Notes under the pieces: model-generated
Told to the model about the DNA's origin: nothing
The model's input: only the letters and a program-made list of their open reading frames with translations
The model's database searches: none
Shown here: positions 25,771 to 39,217 of the stretch, piece by piece
Position numbering within the stretch: position 1 is the stretch's first letter
Layout: the number at the start of each line of letters is the position of its first letter
NCBI RefSeq assembly: GCF_963678635.1
Contig: NC_087066.1
Coordinates: 39,949,223-40,013,222 of the forward strand
Length of the DNA stretch: 64,000 nt
From: Symsagittifera roscoffensis
Lineage: Eukaryota; Xenacoelomorpha; Acoela; Convolutidae
Direction: 5' to 3'
Made by a program: the position numbers and the translations under genes

Positions 25771-26444
25771 ATATAACTTTCAAGCAATTGTTATGTTTAA
25801 AGCTGTGAAGTATTAATTTATAATTCTTTCTATGACTTTCTTTTAAAATAAGGGTGTTTTTAGCAATTCATTCAGTTTTTAATCAACTTGCTTTTATTCC
25901 GTCAAAATTTTCCAATTGATATTTTTGAAATCTATATTTCGTAAGCTCTTTATTGAAACACAGTCAAGATGTCAAAAATCTGAATAGCTTTTAGTTTTGT
26001 AGTAGAAAAATTATTCCAACTTTTTTTGATCAAAATTTTTAGCTATTATCAATTTATAGGTGGCCTTAAGTCAATAAAAACAATATAGAAATTAGCTGAA
26101 TGATACAATTCAATAACAGATGCGCGTGTATAGTTTTGGCCATACTAAAGAAAAGGTTTTATAGGAAAACAATAGGATTCTGATTTCTATTTTTTGACTA
26201 ACGAATGAGTCGTTTATGTAGACACACGTCATACTTAGTAACGTTTTAAAATTCTGTTACTGATTTAAAAATATTTTTCAAAAACTTAAATTCACAATTA
26301 TTTTGTTTTCAAATATGCGGAGAAGAATTCCTGTTCTTAGCGAAGTAACCGTTTGCAGATTCTTGTAAAAAATGTTCAGAAAAATTTGATTTTAAAAAAT
26401 CAATTTCATTGGTAAAATTCCTCGGCATTCTTTAAAAATTTGGT
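25771..26444. other. intergenic, no gene seen
   Basis: AT-rich sequence without recognisable coding, RNA or repeat structure. Confidence 0.4.
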
Positions 26445-26960
26445 TCGCGTTTTATTTACTTATTTTTAATCCATACTTCTGCAAATGCCAATTTTTCTTC
26501 AAATGTAAGATCTATTTTTTGTTTTTTTTTTGTTTTGCTTTCTATTTCTTTTGTTTTTTGATATTTCCGAAATAGTTTTTGATTCAACAAATAGAAATAT
26601 TTCCGAAACTGTTATTTTTTTGGAAACATTTTTCCTTCATTATTTTTTTCAACCAAACTGGACACAATCTTTTTCACTACACCCGCATTTTTCAAATAAG
26701 TCATTTACAGAAAGCATCTCCAGAATCGATCATACTCTAGTGACACAGAGTTCAGCTCAAAGCCGAACTACTCACTCTCCAAACTACTGCTGTACCTTGT
26801 TCGAGTACTGCAAAACCGTCTAATGTACTTCGTATGCACAAAGTGCGCTATGAAAATTTCGATCTAACATTTTTCGCGTTGTACCAGTTTTCTAAGACTT
26901 GGAAGGATTTTTGAGCGCATCAGTTCGCCCCTCAGATATTATTGAACGATTAATTTTTCG
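26445..26960. repeat. duplicated non-coding block, copy 2
   Basis: Copy of 23290-23930, shorter by internal gaps: ctctagtgacacagagttca, ctgtaccttgttcgagtact, gtgcgctatgaaaatttcga, gcccctcagatattattgaa. Confidence 0.7.
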
Positions 26961-26994
26961 TTGCTTTTTCCTATAAACCTATCGAATGAATCTA

Positions 26995-27240
26995 TTGTAA
27001 CCAACTAGAAAGACAACGTTTTTCGGATATTGCGTGAAGTGGACCAACAAAATATGTACGGGACCAAAAAGTCCGATAATTCATCTTCAAAGCACATCTC
27101 AGGAGTCCCTCACACTCCAGTGACACAGAGTCACACTCTTCAAAACTACTACAGTGCCTTGTTCGAGCACTGCACAACCCATAAAAGCGACCGAAAACAC
27201 GCATGATATTCCATTTCCATCTTCGGGTCAAAGCCCAACC
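26995..27240. repeat. duplicated non-coding block, partial copy 3
   Basis: Shares ggaccaaaaagtccgataa, cactccagtgacacagag and gtgccttgttcgagcactgc with 23570-23730. Confidence 0.6.
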
Positions 27241-28050
27241 CCAGACTTCAATCTTCTACTGTCTACGTACAGCCTTAAGGCGAACTTTTTCAGATGGATT
27301 TATTTTTCGACACAAAAAATTTTTAGAAAGTTCTTCCATCAAAAATCAAAAATTCAAACTGAAAAGGATCCAGTATGAAACAAAAAGCAATCAGTTCAAT
27401 CGGATTACCGAAGGTTCATCTGAAGGGTTAGTGTTATGTCTAACGTTGATTCAAAGATTTTTTTAGAATACAAGCAATTAAAAACAAAATTCAGCGTAAA
27501 ACTAAAAATCGATTATAGAAATTTGCTTAATATTCCATGTTCAGCCATACTTGGGCAGACAAATGCGAGATATTCGGGCCCAGAATTTTTATGCAACCAA
27601 ATTAGAAAACAAGCAGATCAATCTGAAGTTGTCAAAATTTTTGAAACAGATCGAGAAATTTATCCGGAAGTCGTCGCAGGCAACAAGGAAAAAAATACAT
27701 TTGCTAGTGTCGGGCAATCTTGTTTCTGCGCATCTTCTGGTTTGCTTGCTTCTAACCTTTTCATTAGTTCTACAACACTTTGTAGCGACGTCACAATTAA
27801 TTCCTTTGAAGCACATAAAATGTAGCGTTGAAGGGCAATTTTGTCAAGCTCTGAAAACTCTAGTAAATCCAATTTTTAAACATTTTTTTGTTTACTTAGG
27901 AACAAAAAACGAAAAAGTTTCAGCAAAATAATAAATTATTCTTAAATTTAGTTTTGATTTTTTGTTGTGCTTTATTATCCTTATTTCAAAAAAAAACAGT
28001 TTTTCAATTTGCATATTTTGCTATGTATCGAAACTAGGAAAAGCATAGGT
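27241..28050. other. intergenic with overlapping unsupported ORFs
   Basis: Three overlapping + strand frames of 87-129 codons (27203-27931) and shadows on the minus strand. None has a recognisable domain, and no splice or homology signal decides between them, so none is called as a gene. Confidence 0.3.
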
Positions 28051-28329
28051 GTAACTTACAGGAGAGAAGAGCGGTTCAAGTTCCCGGTCCTCGACATAAT
28101 TTGTGCGTTGGTGATGCTGCGCACCTTGTTTGCCAACAGTTGACTCTTTGGTTTGCTCGATATTGAAATATGAGCATTAGGGTTTTTTCGTCTCGCTTGT
28201 GGTTTGTTGCCCAACTTTCCTTCTTACGTGGTTTAATTTCTGCTCCAAACTTTTTGCGTAGTTGTCCCGACTCAATTTCGGATGACCAATCATCTGGTTA
28301 CTAGAATTAATGTTATCTAACTGGGGCAA

Positions 28330-30760
28330 AACCCAACTATTACAAACTTTATTCAAATAGTTGGATTATGCCTCAGTTGGGTTACCAAAACTTTTCTCCT
28401 GATTTCTACGTGCTTCATTTTTTTCATCATGCAATCATTTTTCTCTTTTTGTATCTTGAAAATGCGGTAAAACTGAATGTTCAACAAACCAGTTTCCCTT
28501 TTGCTCCACATCCTGATACTGTACTGCTGACTCACTTTCAATAGTTTTAAAGTAAATTCAGATTTTAAAGTTCTTATTTACTACGTACAAAAAGATCAGA
28601 GTTTATTCTCTGATCCCTTTGTATCTCCTTTTAATTGGTATGTTTCAGGTATTTATTTAAATTGATGGTGAGATATTTGAAATTTCTAGTGCATCCAATT
28701 TCAGAGCCATTGTTGGAACATCAGAGAGCTAGTGGTTTTTTTCGCAATGAGAAGACACACATTTTTTACATCTTATGTAAAAAAAAACCGAAAAAAACTT
28801 CTTGTTTGTAACTGAATTCATAACTTTCTCAGGTTTAGCTTGAAGTGTTTTTTTTGTCACAAATTAGCTTTTTGAAAAATTTTTATTTAAAATCAATTTC
28901 TTATAATGAACAAAAAATATATATGGTTTTATTCTCCAAACATTTTTCTGAAAAAAGAGGTGCTACAAAAGAAGTGATGATAAAGTGTACTTTTGGCGAC
29001 TATTTTTAAGACTAATTGCAAACCATTTTTGCTTGTTTTGATTGTTAATAACTCGGTTTTTGTTATTGGCGCGTAATTTTCAAAACTTTTTTAAACATGT
29101 CTTTGCAATTATCAAAACAATCATCCAGGTTTTCAGACCGTGATTTAGCATTTGCAGCTCTCATAGGAACTTTTTATTGAACTTTTTTTTGTTTATCATT
29201 TCTGGCAAAAAACAATTTCTGTAGATAATATGGCCCTCAGATTTAGTGTTACATTTGAAAACTTGTGATCTGACTGGGTTATACTCAGAACATATTCGAT
29301 TTTTCAACAAACGACATTCGTGCTGATCTCTGCAAGTTTTCGAAATACCGATAACTCGCCTCTCTTTACGACACACAGCTTTCATCCCATTGGATCATAA
29401 CTCTCCCTCTTTTCAAAGCAGACCTGCATTTTGAGATACACGATTCAAACCCTTCTACTTAAGGCAGTTAGGGTTGTCTGATTCATCAAGCCCTGTCACA
29501 TTTTTCGTAACTACTTTTTGGTTATGATTCAAGACTACTTAAGAGCGCATCTAGTTCCTCACTTGCATATACTTGTACCAGTTTCCAACGTAAGAGTTTT
29601 AATTTTAGCACCATTTCAATTGATTTCTTAGGCTACTGTTAATGCTCTCAGCAGCACTGAGGAAGTATTCTAAGACAATACCGCCTTCGTAGACTTTCGT
29701 ATGCAGTGTATATCGTCGCTTTTCTTGTATTTGTTGAGCATTGATAATTCACGTGACTATGCTGATTAGGGCCTTGCAAATTTTTTTATCAGCTTTAAAA
29801 GTTTGAAGTGCTGTGAGGTCTTATAATACTTTACTTTCTTTCATCTGTAGCGTACTGTCTTGTCCTGCTCTCCTTGAAAAACGCTCAATCATCGTTCGTG
29901 GTTAATTTTTTCTAGTTGACGCTTCTGATACCTAACAATCAATATCGGCAGCTACTTCATTGACTTTGGCTATAATTTTCGTTGTCTTGAAATGTTCACC
30001 GCTCTTTTGTGTCCAAGCCATGCTTCTCAGGTATTCCAATGATTCTCGAGTTTTCCTTGCAATTGTGGGCCTCTTCTAAGCCTGCCTCATTTTGAGCTTT
30101 CAGGTCGCTTTGTTTTCCTTGGTAAAAAGTAATTTCTTGAGCTTCATCGAGAATTTGTGGGTTCAATGTTCTAAGTTCGCGGTATATGCTCTTTTATGCA
30201 ATTGAAGCAGCCTTGGGTTTGATATCTTCTAGCTTAGTGGCCATTTGTATTCAATGGTTTGTTTGATGGCATTCTCCAAATTCTCTCTCATTGATTCTTC
30301 TTCGACCCAATCTAAAATCGGACTCAACGCTGACCATGCTCGCATTTTGTCTTTTGGTGCAATATGAGCTTAGTCTTTGTATTGCAATACTGATAAATCT
30401 ACAGCGTTTTCTGGGCAGTTATTTTCGATAGACATTCGTCTTCCATTCGTCTGTCATCATTTCACCTTCCATTTTGGCTTCCAATATTATTTAATTTTCT
30501 TATCAGAACAATTGGGCCCATTTTTACTACTATTTCCTGGAACTTCATCAGGATAGTATCTACTGCAAAAAAAAACTGAAACCGGTCGTTTTTTTTAAAG
30601 TTGATTTTAACCACGTAGAAGTTTTCCTTTCCCTTTTCTGTTGAAATTTTTGGCGAACAATCATCGATCAAAAATAAAAACCTGCGTCGTGTCGCCACCA
30701 TGGCTGCGATCCACTCCTCTGATAGTGACCCACGGCTAGTCGAGAGTTAACTTATCCGGT
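28330..30760 (-). pseudogene. decayed coding-like tract of unknown origin
   Basis: Read on the minus strand from about 30760 downwards, successive frames give charged, helix-prone peptides broken by many stops: EEWIAAMVATRRRFLFLIDD (weakly Tudor-like) near 30700; Glu/Lys-rich coiled-coil-like stretches between 30340 and 29800; and a Cys/His-containing peptide (CRDQHECRLL) near 29300. A good acceptor-like tttgcag occurs on the minus strand near 30562, so part may be an exon. The tract has higher complexity than the surrounding DNA, but I cannot name a family. A degraded host gene copy or a transposon ORF are both possible. Confidence 0.35.
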
Positions 30761-30879
30761 AAGTTTTCAATCTTCTACTACGAGGGAGCGCTGTCCTGCT
30801 GCTGGTACGGTTATTGGTGACATTGATTTCAACTGTCTTTTTCTACCTCTCTTTAAGTTTTCAAATAGTCTTATATCGT

Positions 30880-31655
30880 GCTTTTCGTAATCTCTCAGAG
30901 TGTAAAAATTGTTAGACATTTTTTTTCGCAATTGAAAAAATTGCGTTGAATTTTCAGTTTTTTTGGGTGCAAGATTTCTTATTGTTTTTTTTTTAATTAA
31001 AAAGTGCTTGGATTCAAATTTAGATTATTGGTGCAATTAGGATTTAGCATTTTAATTTGAAGTTGACTCAACTGTATAGCGTATTGTTTTTCCTATGTCA
31101 AAATTTTTTCAAAAATTTTTTTTTTTATTTTTGAATTTTTTTTTTGCAATTTTACTTGACTCTTCTGTCATCAAAGTTTTGCGGCGGTTCTTTAGTGTGG
31201 ATTTTTTGGGTAGAAATTCAAGAAAAATTGAGTTTTTGTCTTACTGCAAATATTCTACGGCAAATTTGTTTATTGTTGTCTGTCATTGATGTCAATGCGT
31301 TCACTTAACAATGCGTATCAAGTTTATTATAGATCAGTTTGATGTGATTGGGTTTTTGATGTAGCTTTTCAGATGTTTTGCATCTTTTTCCTGAAATTGT
31401 TTGAAATTTTAGCTTTCATTTTTTTGTTTTTTTTCTTAATTTTCTTTTCTCAATTTGTTTTTTTTACTTTTTCTCTGATTTCATGGCAAAATTTCCTGCT
31501 GATGTTTGTAGCTAATTGTTCCTATAGGACCTGCTATTTGATTGATTGCATATTTTTAAGCAAAGTTTTGCTGTAAATTTAGGCTTCTATAAATCGCGGT
31601 TTTTCAAACAAAACTTTTTTGTCATCGAATGGAGTTTGTATTCACAAAAAAACAC
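30880..31655. repeat. T-rich repeat block, copy 1
   Basis: Homologous to 46655-47300: taatctctcagag, gaaaaaattg, gaagttgactcaact, gcgtattgtttttc in the same order. It carries two low-complexity ORFs (31095-31289, 31373-31576), rich in Phe and Leu from T-runs, that are not credible genes. It precedes the LINE-associated block at 31656. Confidence 0.75.
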
Positions 31656-32580
31656 AAAACACTTAGATGAAAGATTCAAAATAATCTGGAGTTTTTAAGA
31701 ATTTTACCACCTTTAAGGTACTTACAAAAAAAAACAATTTTCTGTTTTCATCAAAATTGTTGATGGGCAGATATGATAACAGTTTATTAGTGCTGTACTC
31801 TGTTTCAGCCAGAGAGACCAAGGATGAAGGTCTTAAAATTTTTTTTACCAGAATTGCAGACTTGCAAATATAGTCGAAATTGATATTCAGCAAAAAGATC
31901 GACGAGTAAAAATTATTTTTTCGCATTTTTGGAGAAAATTCAATGATTACGAAGAGATAAACAGATACACGCGGCGCATTGGTTGTGACTGCGTTGGTGA
32001 CACAAAATTGTACAGCAAGGACGATATTGACTCCCGCTTTAGTTGGAGCCGATCACCTTCAATATCATTTTTGTTAGAAATCGAATAATTTCGACGATAA
32101 AAAAGGGCAGTTTTCTGGATTAATTTATGCGCGTTTTGAAGATTTGAATTGTAGTGCTGAAATCCTAAGGCAATCTTTTATGCGTTTTATTTATGCCGTC
32201 CTCAAACACGAAAAAATTGAAATAAGGCAAGCTTTTTGGTCAAAGAAATTACCTATATTCTCTATATGACCAAAGTTTCGACACTTCTTATTTGATATTG
32301 GTATTTTTGAAGATTTTGGCCACAAATTTTCGGAGACTGATTAAACAGCAATCAGAATACTGTCCTGCTGTTCCAAATAAACAAGAAAGTGTCGGAATAC
32401 TCATGCTTGGCGGAATTTTTATTCAAAATTTGTTTTTGTCAGTTCTTTTCTTTCAGTATCTACTTTGTGACATTCAAACCCTCCCCCCACAAACTAAACT
32501 GAATTTCACTTTGGCTTGCTATGTGGCTTAGTATGCTGGATTATTAGATAATAATCACAATGATTGGTTTGATCAATTAA
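31656..32580 (+). repeat. LINE-associated upstream block, copy A
   Basis: Repeated at 34018-34920 with high identity. Words shared include gagtttttaagaattttacc, gcaaggacgatattgactcc and aacaagaaagtgtc. A decayed copy is split by another LINE at 47480-49500. Short peptide-like stretches (RIGCDCVGDTKLYSKDDIDS) suggest it was once coding, but stops break every frame and no domain is recognised. Confidence 0.75.
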
Positions 32581-32589
32581 TTTATTTTG

Positions 32590-33410
32590 GTTAAAACTCA
32601 ATGAACGCAGTGAAAACACTATGATGACTCCATTTCAGTTTGGGTTCCCCAAAAAATCACAATAAAATAGATTTTAAAACTTTTGTTCATGCAGTTCTGG
32701 TTGGATCTTTCAAAGGTTTTGACTCATTTTCTCATAATTTTCTTTTTTTAAAAAAATTACTGTATGGGTATTTCAATAGAAGCAAACACAATAATTAAAA
32801 CTTTTCTCAGTGAACGCCTTCAAAGCGTAATTGTAAACCGAAAATTTTCTGACTGGATTGAAATTAAAAGAGTCGTGCCACAAGGTACGGTACTAGGTCA
32901 ATTTTTGTTCAATTTATATATCATTGATATACAAAAACGAATATCCCATGAATGTTATTCGGTGCAATATGCAGACAACCGTATGATAATTGCGTCATGC
33001 CTAACTTCAAATAATGCGCTGAATCCGCTTAAAATTCCTCGCTCAAACTCACTAAGATTTTGCAGAAAATCAGTTAAAAATGATTGCATCAAAATCAGAT
33101 TTTGTACCTTTTTGTCAAAAAAATGATAGGCAAAATGTGGAAATTGACCGACTTATCAAAAAATATCAAAAATAGCAAAAAAAACTGAATGCAAATAATT
33201 AAGTCTCATTCTTGATTCTAATTTTTCATTTCAATCTCAAACAAAAAAAATGCGAAAAATGGCCCAAGGAACTAAAAATGATAGATACTATTGGACAACA
33301 ACTTCCCACTTTGTCTTTGATTCCTTTGCTTCATGGTTTAGTTATAAATCATTTAGATTATGCAGCAAGTTGGAGCAAATTGATGCAAATTCAATGATGG
33401 GATTAAAGAC
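32590..33410 (+). pseudogene. degenerate LINE reverse transcriptase, copy A
   Basis: CR1/Jockey-like RT remnant in several frames. A QFGFRK-type block lies near 32635; then SFKGFD near 32710, where Gly replaces the catalytic Asp of motif A. Next come VVPQGTVLGQFLFNLYIIDI and QYADN in the ORF 32764-33126 (YADN at residues 69-72 instead of YADD). Finally a C-terminal block with LDYAASW is near 33350. The element cannot encode an active RT. From about 33412 the sequence switches to a different LINE fragment. Confidence 0.8.
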
Positions 33411-33411
33411 A

Positions 33412-34012
33412 AATTATTAAGTTCGCTGAAACACTTTTTAACAGATTGAAGCCAATTTGATCGAGTCAATAACGATTTATCTTTGGAAACAAAAATAACA
33501 AATGGTGTCTCGCAGGGAAGCATTTTGGCGCCTTTGCTTTTCCTGAGTTTTGTGAACGATTTGCCCGTAAATATATATATTTTGTTGCCAACCATCTAAA
33601 GCTTACTAATGTTGGCTCAAATACCGATTTAAGTCAAAATGATTTAAACGCACTTTTTGAATGACCGGAAACCAATCAAATGCTTTTCAACATGGCGCAA
33701 GCTGCGATAAACAGTAGCGTGAAGAGTTTTGTGTGATAATCATAGAAGCAGGTGTACGCAATCTGATATGGGGTTGATATTTTCAAATGGCCTTACAAGG
33801 GACCAGCACATCGAAAAAGCGTGTAAAAAGGCAATAGGAGTTTTCATTTTAATCAAAAGGAATGTGTTTAATCATTGTTGGAGAACAAAATTCAATCTTT
33901 ATATATCAATGATAGTGCCTATCTTAGTGTACGGAAGTTCATGTTATGGCCTCAAAAAATTTATAATGACAGAGATGGAAAAGAGAAAGAAACGAACACT
34001 TAAGTAGATTCG
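33412..34012 (+). pseudogene. second LINE fragment (CR1-like RT palm and thumb)
   Basis: Contains GVSQGSILAPLLFLSFVNDL near 33510, a degraded catalytic box, and then the frame 33729-34007 with LTRDQHIEKACKKAIGVF, typical of the post-RT region of CR1-like elements. It is distinct in sequence from the flanking LINE copies A and B. Frames are broken by stops. Confidence 0.7.
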
Positions 34013-34017
34013 TCGAA

Positions 34018-35560
34018 CAACACTTAAATGAAAGGTTCAAAACAAATCTGGAGTTTTTAAGAATTTTACCACCTTTAAGGAACTTACAAAAAAAACAATT
34101 TTCTGTTTTCATCAAAGTGTTTGCTGGGCAGATATGATAGCAGTTTATTAGTGCTGTACTCTGTTTCAGCCAGAGAGACCAAGGATGAAGGTCTTAAAAA
34201 CTTTTTTACCAGAATTGCAGACTTGCAAATATGGTCAAAATTGATATTCGGCAAAAAGATGGACGAATAAAAACTATTTTTTCGCATTTTTGGAAAAAAA
34301 AAATCAAAGATTACGAAGATATAAGCAAATACACGTGGCGCATTGGATGTGACTGCGTTGGTGACACAAAATTGTACAGCAAGGACGATATTGACTCCCG
34401 ATCACCTTCAATATCATTTTTGTTAGAAATCGAATAATTTCGACGATAAAAAAGGGCAGTTTTCTGGATTAATTTATGCACGTTTTGAAGATTTGAATTG
34501 TAGTGCTGAAAGCCTAAGGCAATCTTTTATGCGTTTTATTTATGCCGTCCTCAAACACGAAAAAATTGAACTAAGGCAAGCTTTTTAGTCAAAGAAATTA
34601 CCTATATTCTCTATATGACCAAAGTTTCGACACTTCTTATTTGATATTGGTATTTTTGAAGATTTTGGCCACAAACTTTCGGAGACTGATTAAACAGCAA
34701 TCAGAATACTGTCCTGCTGTTCCAAATAAACAAGAAAGTGTCTGAATACTCATGCTTGGCGGAATTTTTATTCAAAATTTGTTTTTGTCAGTTCTTTTCT
34801 TCAGTATCTTTTTCGTGACATTTAAACCCTCCCCACACAAACTAAACTGAATTTCACTTTGGCTTGCTATGTGGCTTAATATGCTGGATTAATAGATAAT
34901 AATCCAAATCATTGGTTTGATCAATTAATTTATTTTGGTTAAAACTCAATGAACGCAGTGAAAACACTATGATGACTCCATTTCAGTTTGGGTTCCGCAA
35001 GAAATCACAATACAAGATGCATTTGTGATGCATCACAACGCATGATTTACAATTTGGAAAGAATCTGAAACAAAATAGATTTTAAAACTTTTGTTCATGC
35101 AGTTTTGCTTGGATCTTTTAAAGGTTTTGACTCTTTTTCACATAAAGTTTTTTTTTAAAAAAAACACTGTATGGGTATTTCAATAGAAGCAAACACAATA
35201 ATTAAAGTTTTTCTCAGTGAACGCCTTCAAAGCGTAATTGTAAACCGAAAATTTTCTGACTGGATTGAAATTAAAAGAGTCGTGCCACAAGGTACGGTAC
35301 TAGGTCAATTTTTGTTCAATTTATATATCATTGATATACAAAAACGAATATCCCATGAATGTTATTCGGTGCAATATGCAGACAATCGTATGATAATTGC
35401 GTCATCCCTAACTTCAATTGATGCGCTGAATCCGCTTAAAAGTTCCTTGCTCAAACTCACTAAGATTTTGCAGAAAATCAGTTAAAAATGATTGCATCAA
35501 AATCAGATTTTGTACCTTTTTGTCAAAAAAATGATAGGCAAAATGTGGAAATGTAGTGGG
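34018..35560 (+). pseudogene. LINE copy B with upstream block
   Basis: Repeats 31656-33140: the upstream block to about 34920, then the RT remnant. The 35171-35485 frame matches copy A through the RT motifs and also has YADN. A QFGFRKKSQYKMH frame with an extra 60 bp, absent from copies A and C, lies at 34982-35062. It stops abruptly at 35552 where copy C begins. Confidence 0.8.
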
Positions 35561-36894
35561 CAACGAAATCCATTTTTCAGCCAGAGAGACCAAGGATGAC
35601 TACTACTACTCCCCCCACAAACTAAACTGAATTTCACTTTGGCTTGCTATGTGGCTTAGTATGCTGGATTATTAGATAATAATCACAATGATTGGTTTGA
35701 TCAATTAATTTATTTTGGTTAAAACTCAATGAACGCAGTGAAAACACTATGATGACTCCATTTCAGTTTGGGTTCCGCAAAAAATCACAATAAAATAGAT
35801 TTTAAAACTTTTGTTCATGCAGTTCTGGTTGGATCTTTCAAAGGTTTTGACTCATTTTCTCATAATTTTCTTTTTTTTTAAAAATTACTGTATGGGTATT
35901 TCAATAGAAGCAAACACAATAATTAAAACTTTTCTCAGTGAACGCCTTCAAAGCGTAATTGTAAACCAAAAATTTTCCGACTGGATTGAAATTAAAAGAG
36001 TCGTGCCACAAGGTACGGTACTAGGTCAATTTTTGTTCAATTTATATATCATTGATATACAAAAACGAATATCCCATGAATGTTATTCGGTGCAATATGC
36101 AGACAACCGTATGATAATTGCGTCATGTCTAACTTCAAATAATGCGCTGAATCCGCTTAAAATTCCTCGCTCAAACTCACTAAGATTTTGCAGAAAATCA
36201 GTTAAAAATGATTGCATCAAAATCAGATTTTGTACCTTTTTGTCAAAAAAATGATAGGCAAAATGTGGAAATTGACCGACTTATCAAAAAAGATCAAAAA
36301 TAGCAAAAAAAACTGAATGCAAATAATTAAGTCTCATTCTTGATTCTAATTTTTCATTCAATCTCAAACAAAAAAAAATGCGAAAAATGGCCCAAGGAAC
36401 TAAAAATGATAGATACTATTGGACAACAACTTCCCACTTTGTCTTTGATTCCTTTGCTTCATAGTTTAGTTATAAATCATTTAGATTATGCAGCAAGTTG
36501 GAGAAAATTGAGGCAAATTCAATGATGCCCTAAGAAAAGCAGTTGAATTGGGATTGGAAACGCATTTTTTTCAGATCAAAAATTAATTCTTCTGCCGAAC
36601 AACGGAAAAATAAATCATTTATCGGAATTGAGAAAAGAATTGAGTTGAAATGTGTAACATATCATTATCAGTATCTTGGTAACAAAAGACAAGCTTTTAT
36701 AATTGCCTTGAGGCTACCGACAGCGAATTATAGAATAAGTCAACGAACAAGAAAACAATTTTTGATAACCACTGTTCAACCGCTTCGCAACAAAAAAGTT
36801 TTCTTTTCATCTGACGTCAATGAAAAATGGATTTCGTTGCCCAGTAATTTAAAAAATTTTGAAATCATCACATCAACATTCAAGAAAAACTAAA
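35561..36894 (+). pseudogene. LINE copy C with 3' coding end
   Basis: Starts inside the upstream block (homologous to 32480 onwards), repeats the RT remnant (frame 35811-36254, YADN again) and extends further than the other copies. The frame 36543-36893 holds RISQRTRKQF and EKWISLPSNLKNFE, the usual C-terminal pattern of CR1-like proteins. A 22-bp sequence just before the copy (35557-35578) is the exact inverted complement of 36822-36843 near its end. Confidence 0.8.
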
Positions 36895-37299
36895 GAGTTT
36901 TCTAGAGATTTTTGATACAAAGTAAATTTCAAACATTTTCGCAAATCTTTGCATCGTCAGGATTTTCACAATAAAAAAATCTAAATGACAATAAAACATC
37001 AATTTACAAATCTTGTTTACAATAATTGTCATCAAATTTGGTTCTAACCCATCATGTTAAAAAGTATCCAATCACAGTTGATTTCTAAAACTATTTTTTA
37101 GATTAAATTAATTTTAACCTCTAATATCAATTAAACAATTTTTAAATAAATTGTCTGGAAGTTTCTGAGTCATAATTTCGATTTAGACATTTATGTCTTA
37201 AATAAAAAACCAAAAACTTTTTGGGACTAAATTTTCAGTGTTAAGTCCCTGCTCCTAAACTCATCGCGAGTGTTCAAGCCCAGTTTCTCTTTCCTGGTA
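36895..37299. other. intergenic, no gene seen
   Basis: AT-rich sequence between LINE copy C and the Penelope-like pseudogene; nothing recognised. Confidence 0.4.
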
Positions 37300-38388
37300 T
37301 GTATTGCCTCTAGTGTTAACAGTTTTTGTTTGGTCGTTTGACTTATCTATATATTCCCAACTAAGTTCTGCGCTATTTCCCTCATGAATGCCTTGCTGAA
37401 GGTGGAGGCCTACCGGTGAGTCTGTTTTCTTATGTTCCTCAAATTTAGTAGTCGAATGTCGAACAGTTTGTCCGACATAGGTGGAAGTGCATCCACTACA
37501 TAAGAGTTTTTAAACCACTCATGACTTGAGTTCATTAGCAAATGCTGACTTCATTGATGGTAAACATGATTCTAGTTTTCTTGTGGTGAAAATCACTTGA
37601 ACGTTGGTTAAATTTCGTAACCTGTTTGCAAAAAATTGGCTTTGATTACCCCTAGATTGCACCGTCAGCATTGCGGGCTTTACATCCTTTGGTGATTGCG
37701 TCGACAAACTCCTTTCACTATCCAGGGGCTTGCCCTTACCCTCAATGATTTTGCACAGGGCGTCTGCCGCCACCTTTGCAGACCAACTTTCAGGGTACTG
37801 AATTTTGAGCCATTGCGCCCTAATAGTTTCCAGAGCCTTAACAAACTGCTCCCAGTTAAATGTACTCCTAAAAACTATTTGTACAGTACCTTGGATAACA
37901 CTAAGCTTATATTGAGTTGGGGCGCTGCTTCTATCCTTCAGTATAGTCCCTGTAGCTCGATACCAATTGCAGGTTACCCCCCTATCCTGCGATACATTTG
38001 TGTTCAAATCCGGGAACGGCAAATTCCCCTCTGAATTAGTTTCCTCTAGAGTGAACTGCAGATTTGGATGAAGAGAAATGGCGGCATCGAGAACACAAAT
38101 TGCCTCACCTTTGACTGTTCTAACAATGTCATCCACATACCTGAGGAGATTTTTTTCTGGTGGAGTATCCTTCTCCTTGTTCTTATTGCGGCAGCAGCTT
38201 TCACAGTACCAGACTTTCTCGGTTTTTGATGCAAACACGTCATCGTATTTTTTTCCGCATTTTAGATGATACCAGTTTTGGCAACTCTTGCATTCAACCT
38301 CCTTCAATCTATATGTTATTTTCCTGCGGCAACATGGGCACAATTCGTTTTTGTCATTCATTGGCTGCAACTCGGTTCCCAACGGCAT
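37300..38388 (-). pseudogene. Penelope-like element ORF: PHD finger joined to RT end and GIY-YIG
   Basis: The ORF 38388-37519 (289 residues) begins with a PHD finger: C17, C20, C33, C36, H41, C44, C62, C65 in C4HC3 order, with the conserved W60 before C62. At residue 84 it passes directly into YVDD, the catalytic box of a reverse transcriptase, followed by LHPNLQFTLEE, LPFPDL, WYRATGTIL and QYKLSVIQG, the pattern after the palm in Penelope-like elements. After the TGA at 37519 the same frame continues with another stop and then a Cys-x2-Cys and TYVGQT, the GIY-YIG nuclease signature. The RT fingers and most of the palm are missing between the PHD finger and YVDD, so this is a deletion product or chimera and not an active enzyme. 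Confidence 0.82.
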
Positions 38389-39216
38389 TTCTTAAATAAG
38401 AGCAAACTCGTACTCTTTCAGTCACGGGTTTGCCAGAATTACAGCGAGGGAAGCGTCATTACACTTGAAATGTACTTTGCTGCCCGCCATATTCAAAAGC
38501 TTTTTTATTGTTGCTTTTTGAATTTCAGGCGGAGACTCCTGGGTGTACAGCTTCTGTAAGGCGATTTCAATTCTGGGCTCATCCGGATCTAGAGCAATGT
38601 TTTCAATATTTTCTCTGGTATCTTTAGTATTGGTTTCTAAATTGTCAAAAAATTTTGCAAGCGTTTTGTTAAAAAACTCATACGAGCTGCCTCAAGTTCC
38701 TTCTCAACTTTCAGAATAATCTCATCAGTGGTTGCCTCTTTTTCTACTACGAGCAGATTGCAACAATGATTCCAGCTTTGATTCATACGTTTCTTTCCTC
38801 ATGATGCAAAAACCATTCAAAAGACACAGCCAGCAGCCCATTTTCTATGAGATATTTCCTCGTTTTATGAACAACCTTGTCTCACTTTGGTTCCATATGC
38901 CTTCGCTGCGGCTTTTGTTTCGCTTAAAGTCCTGTTTCTGAAGCGCAGACGCTTCCTCTGCCTTCAGTTTCTGCTCATGCCTTCCTCCTTGTCTGCGATG
39001 GTCTGTTTTGTTTTCCCCTGAGTTTGCAAATTAGTCCTCACGGTCTTTTTTTGTGTGCCACTACCAATCGCAGACACTTCAGCTCCATTTCAGCACTCTG
39101 GTGCAACTTCAAGTGTTTCTTTTGCTGCTCCGAGTCGTTTTCTTTGCTCTTGAAGAGTAGCCGTTCTGTTGCTGGAAAAACGAGCATTTCTGTGCCGAGT
39201 AGCTGACTAATTTCCT
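38389..39216 (-). pseudogene. broken minus-strand ORF upstream of the PHD finger
   Basis: Reading the minus strand towards the PHD finger gives charged helical peptides in shifting frames: QEISQLLGTEMLVFPATERL near 39200, EATTDEIILKVEKELEAARM near 38720, ENIENIALDPDEPRIEIALQ near 38600. This resembles a coiled-coil protein leading into the PHD finger, with several frameshifts. It may be the N-terminal half of the same transposon protein. Confidence 0.55.
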
Positions 39217-39217
39217 G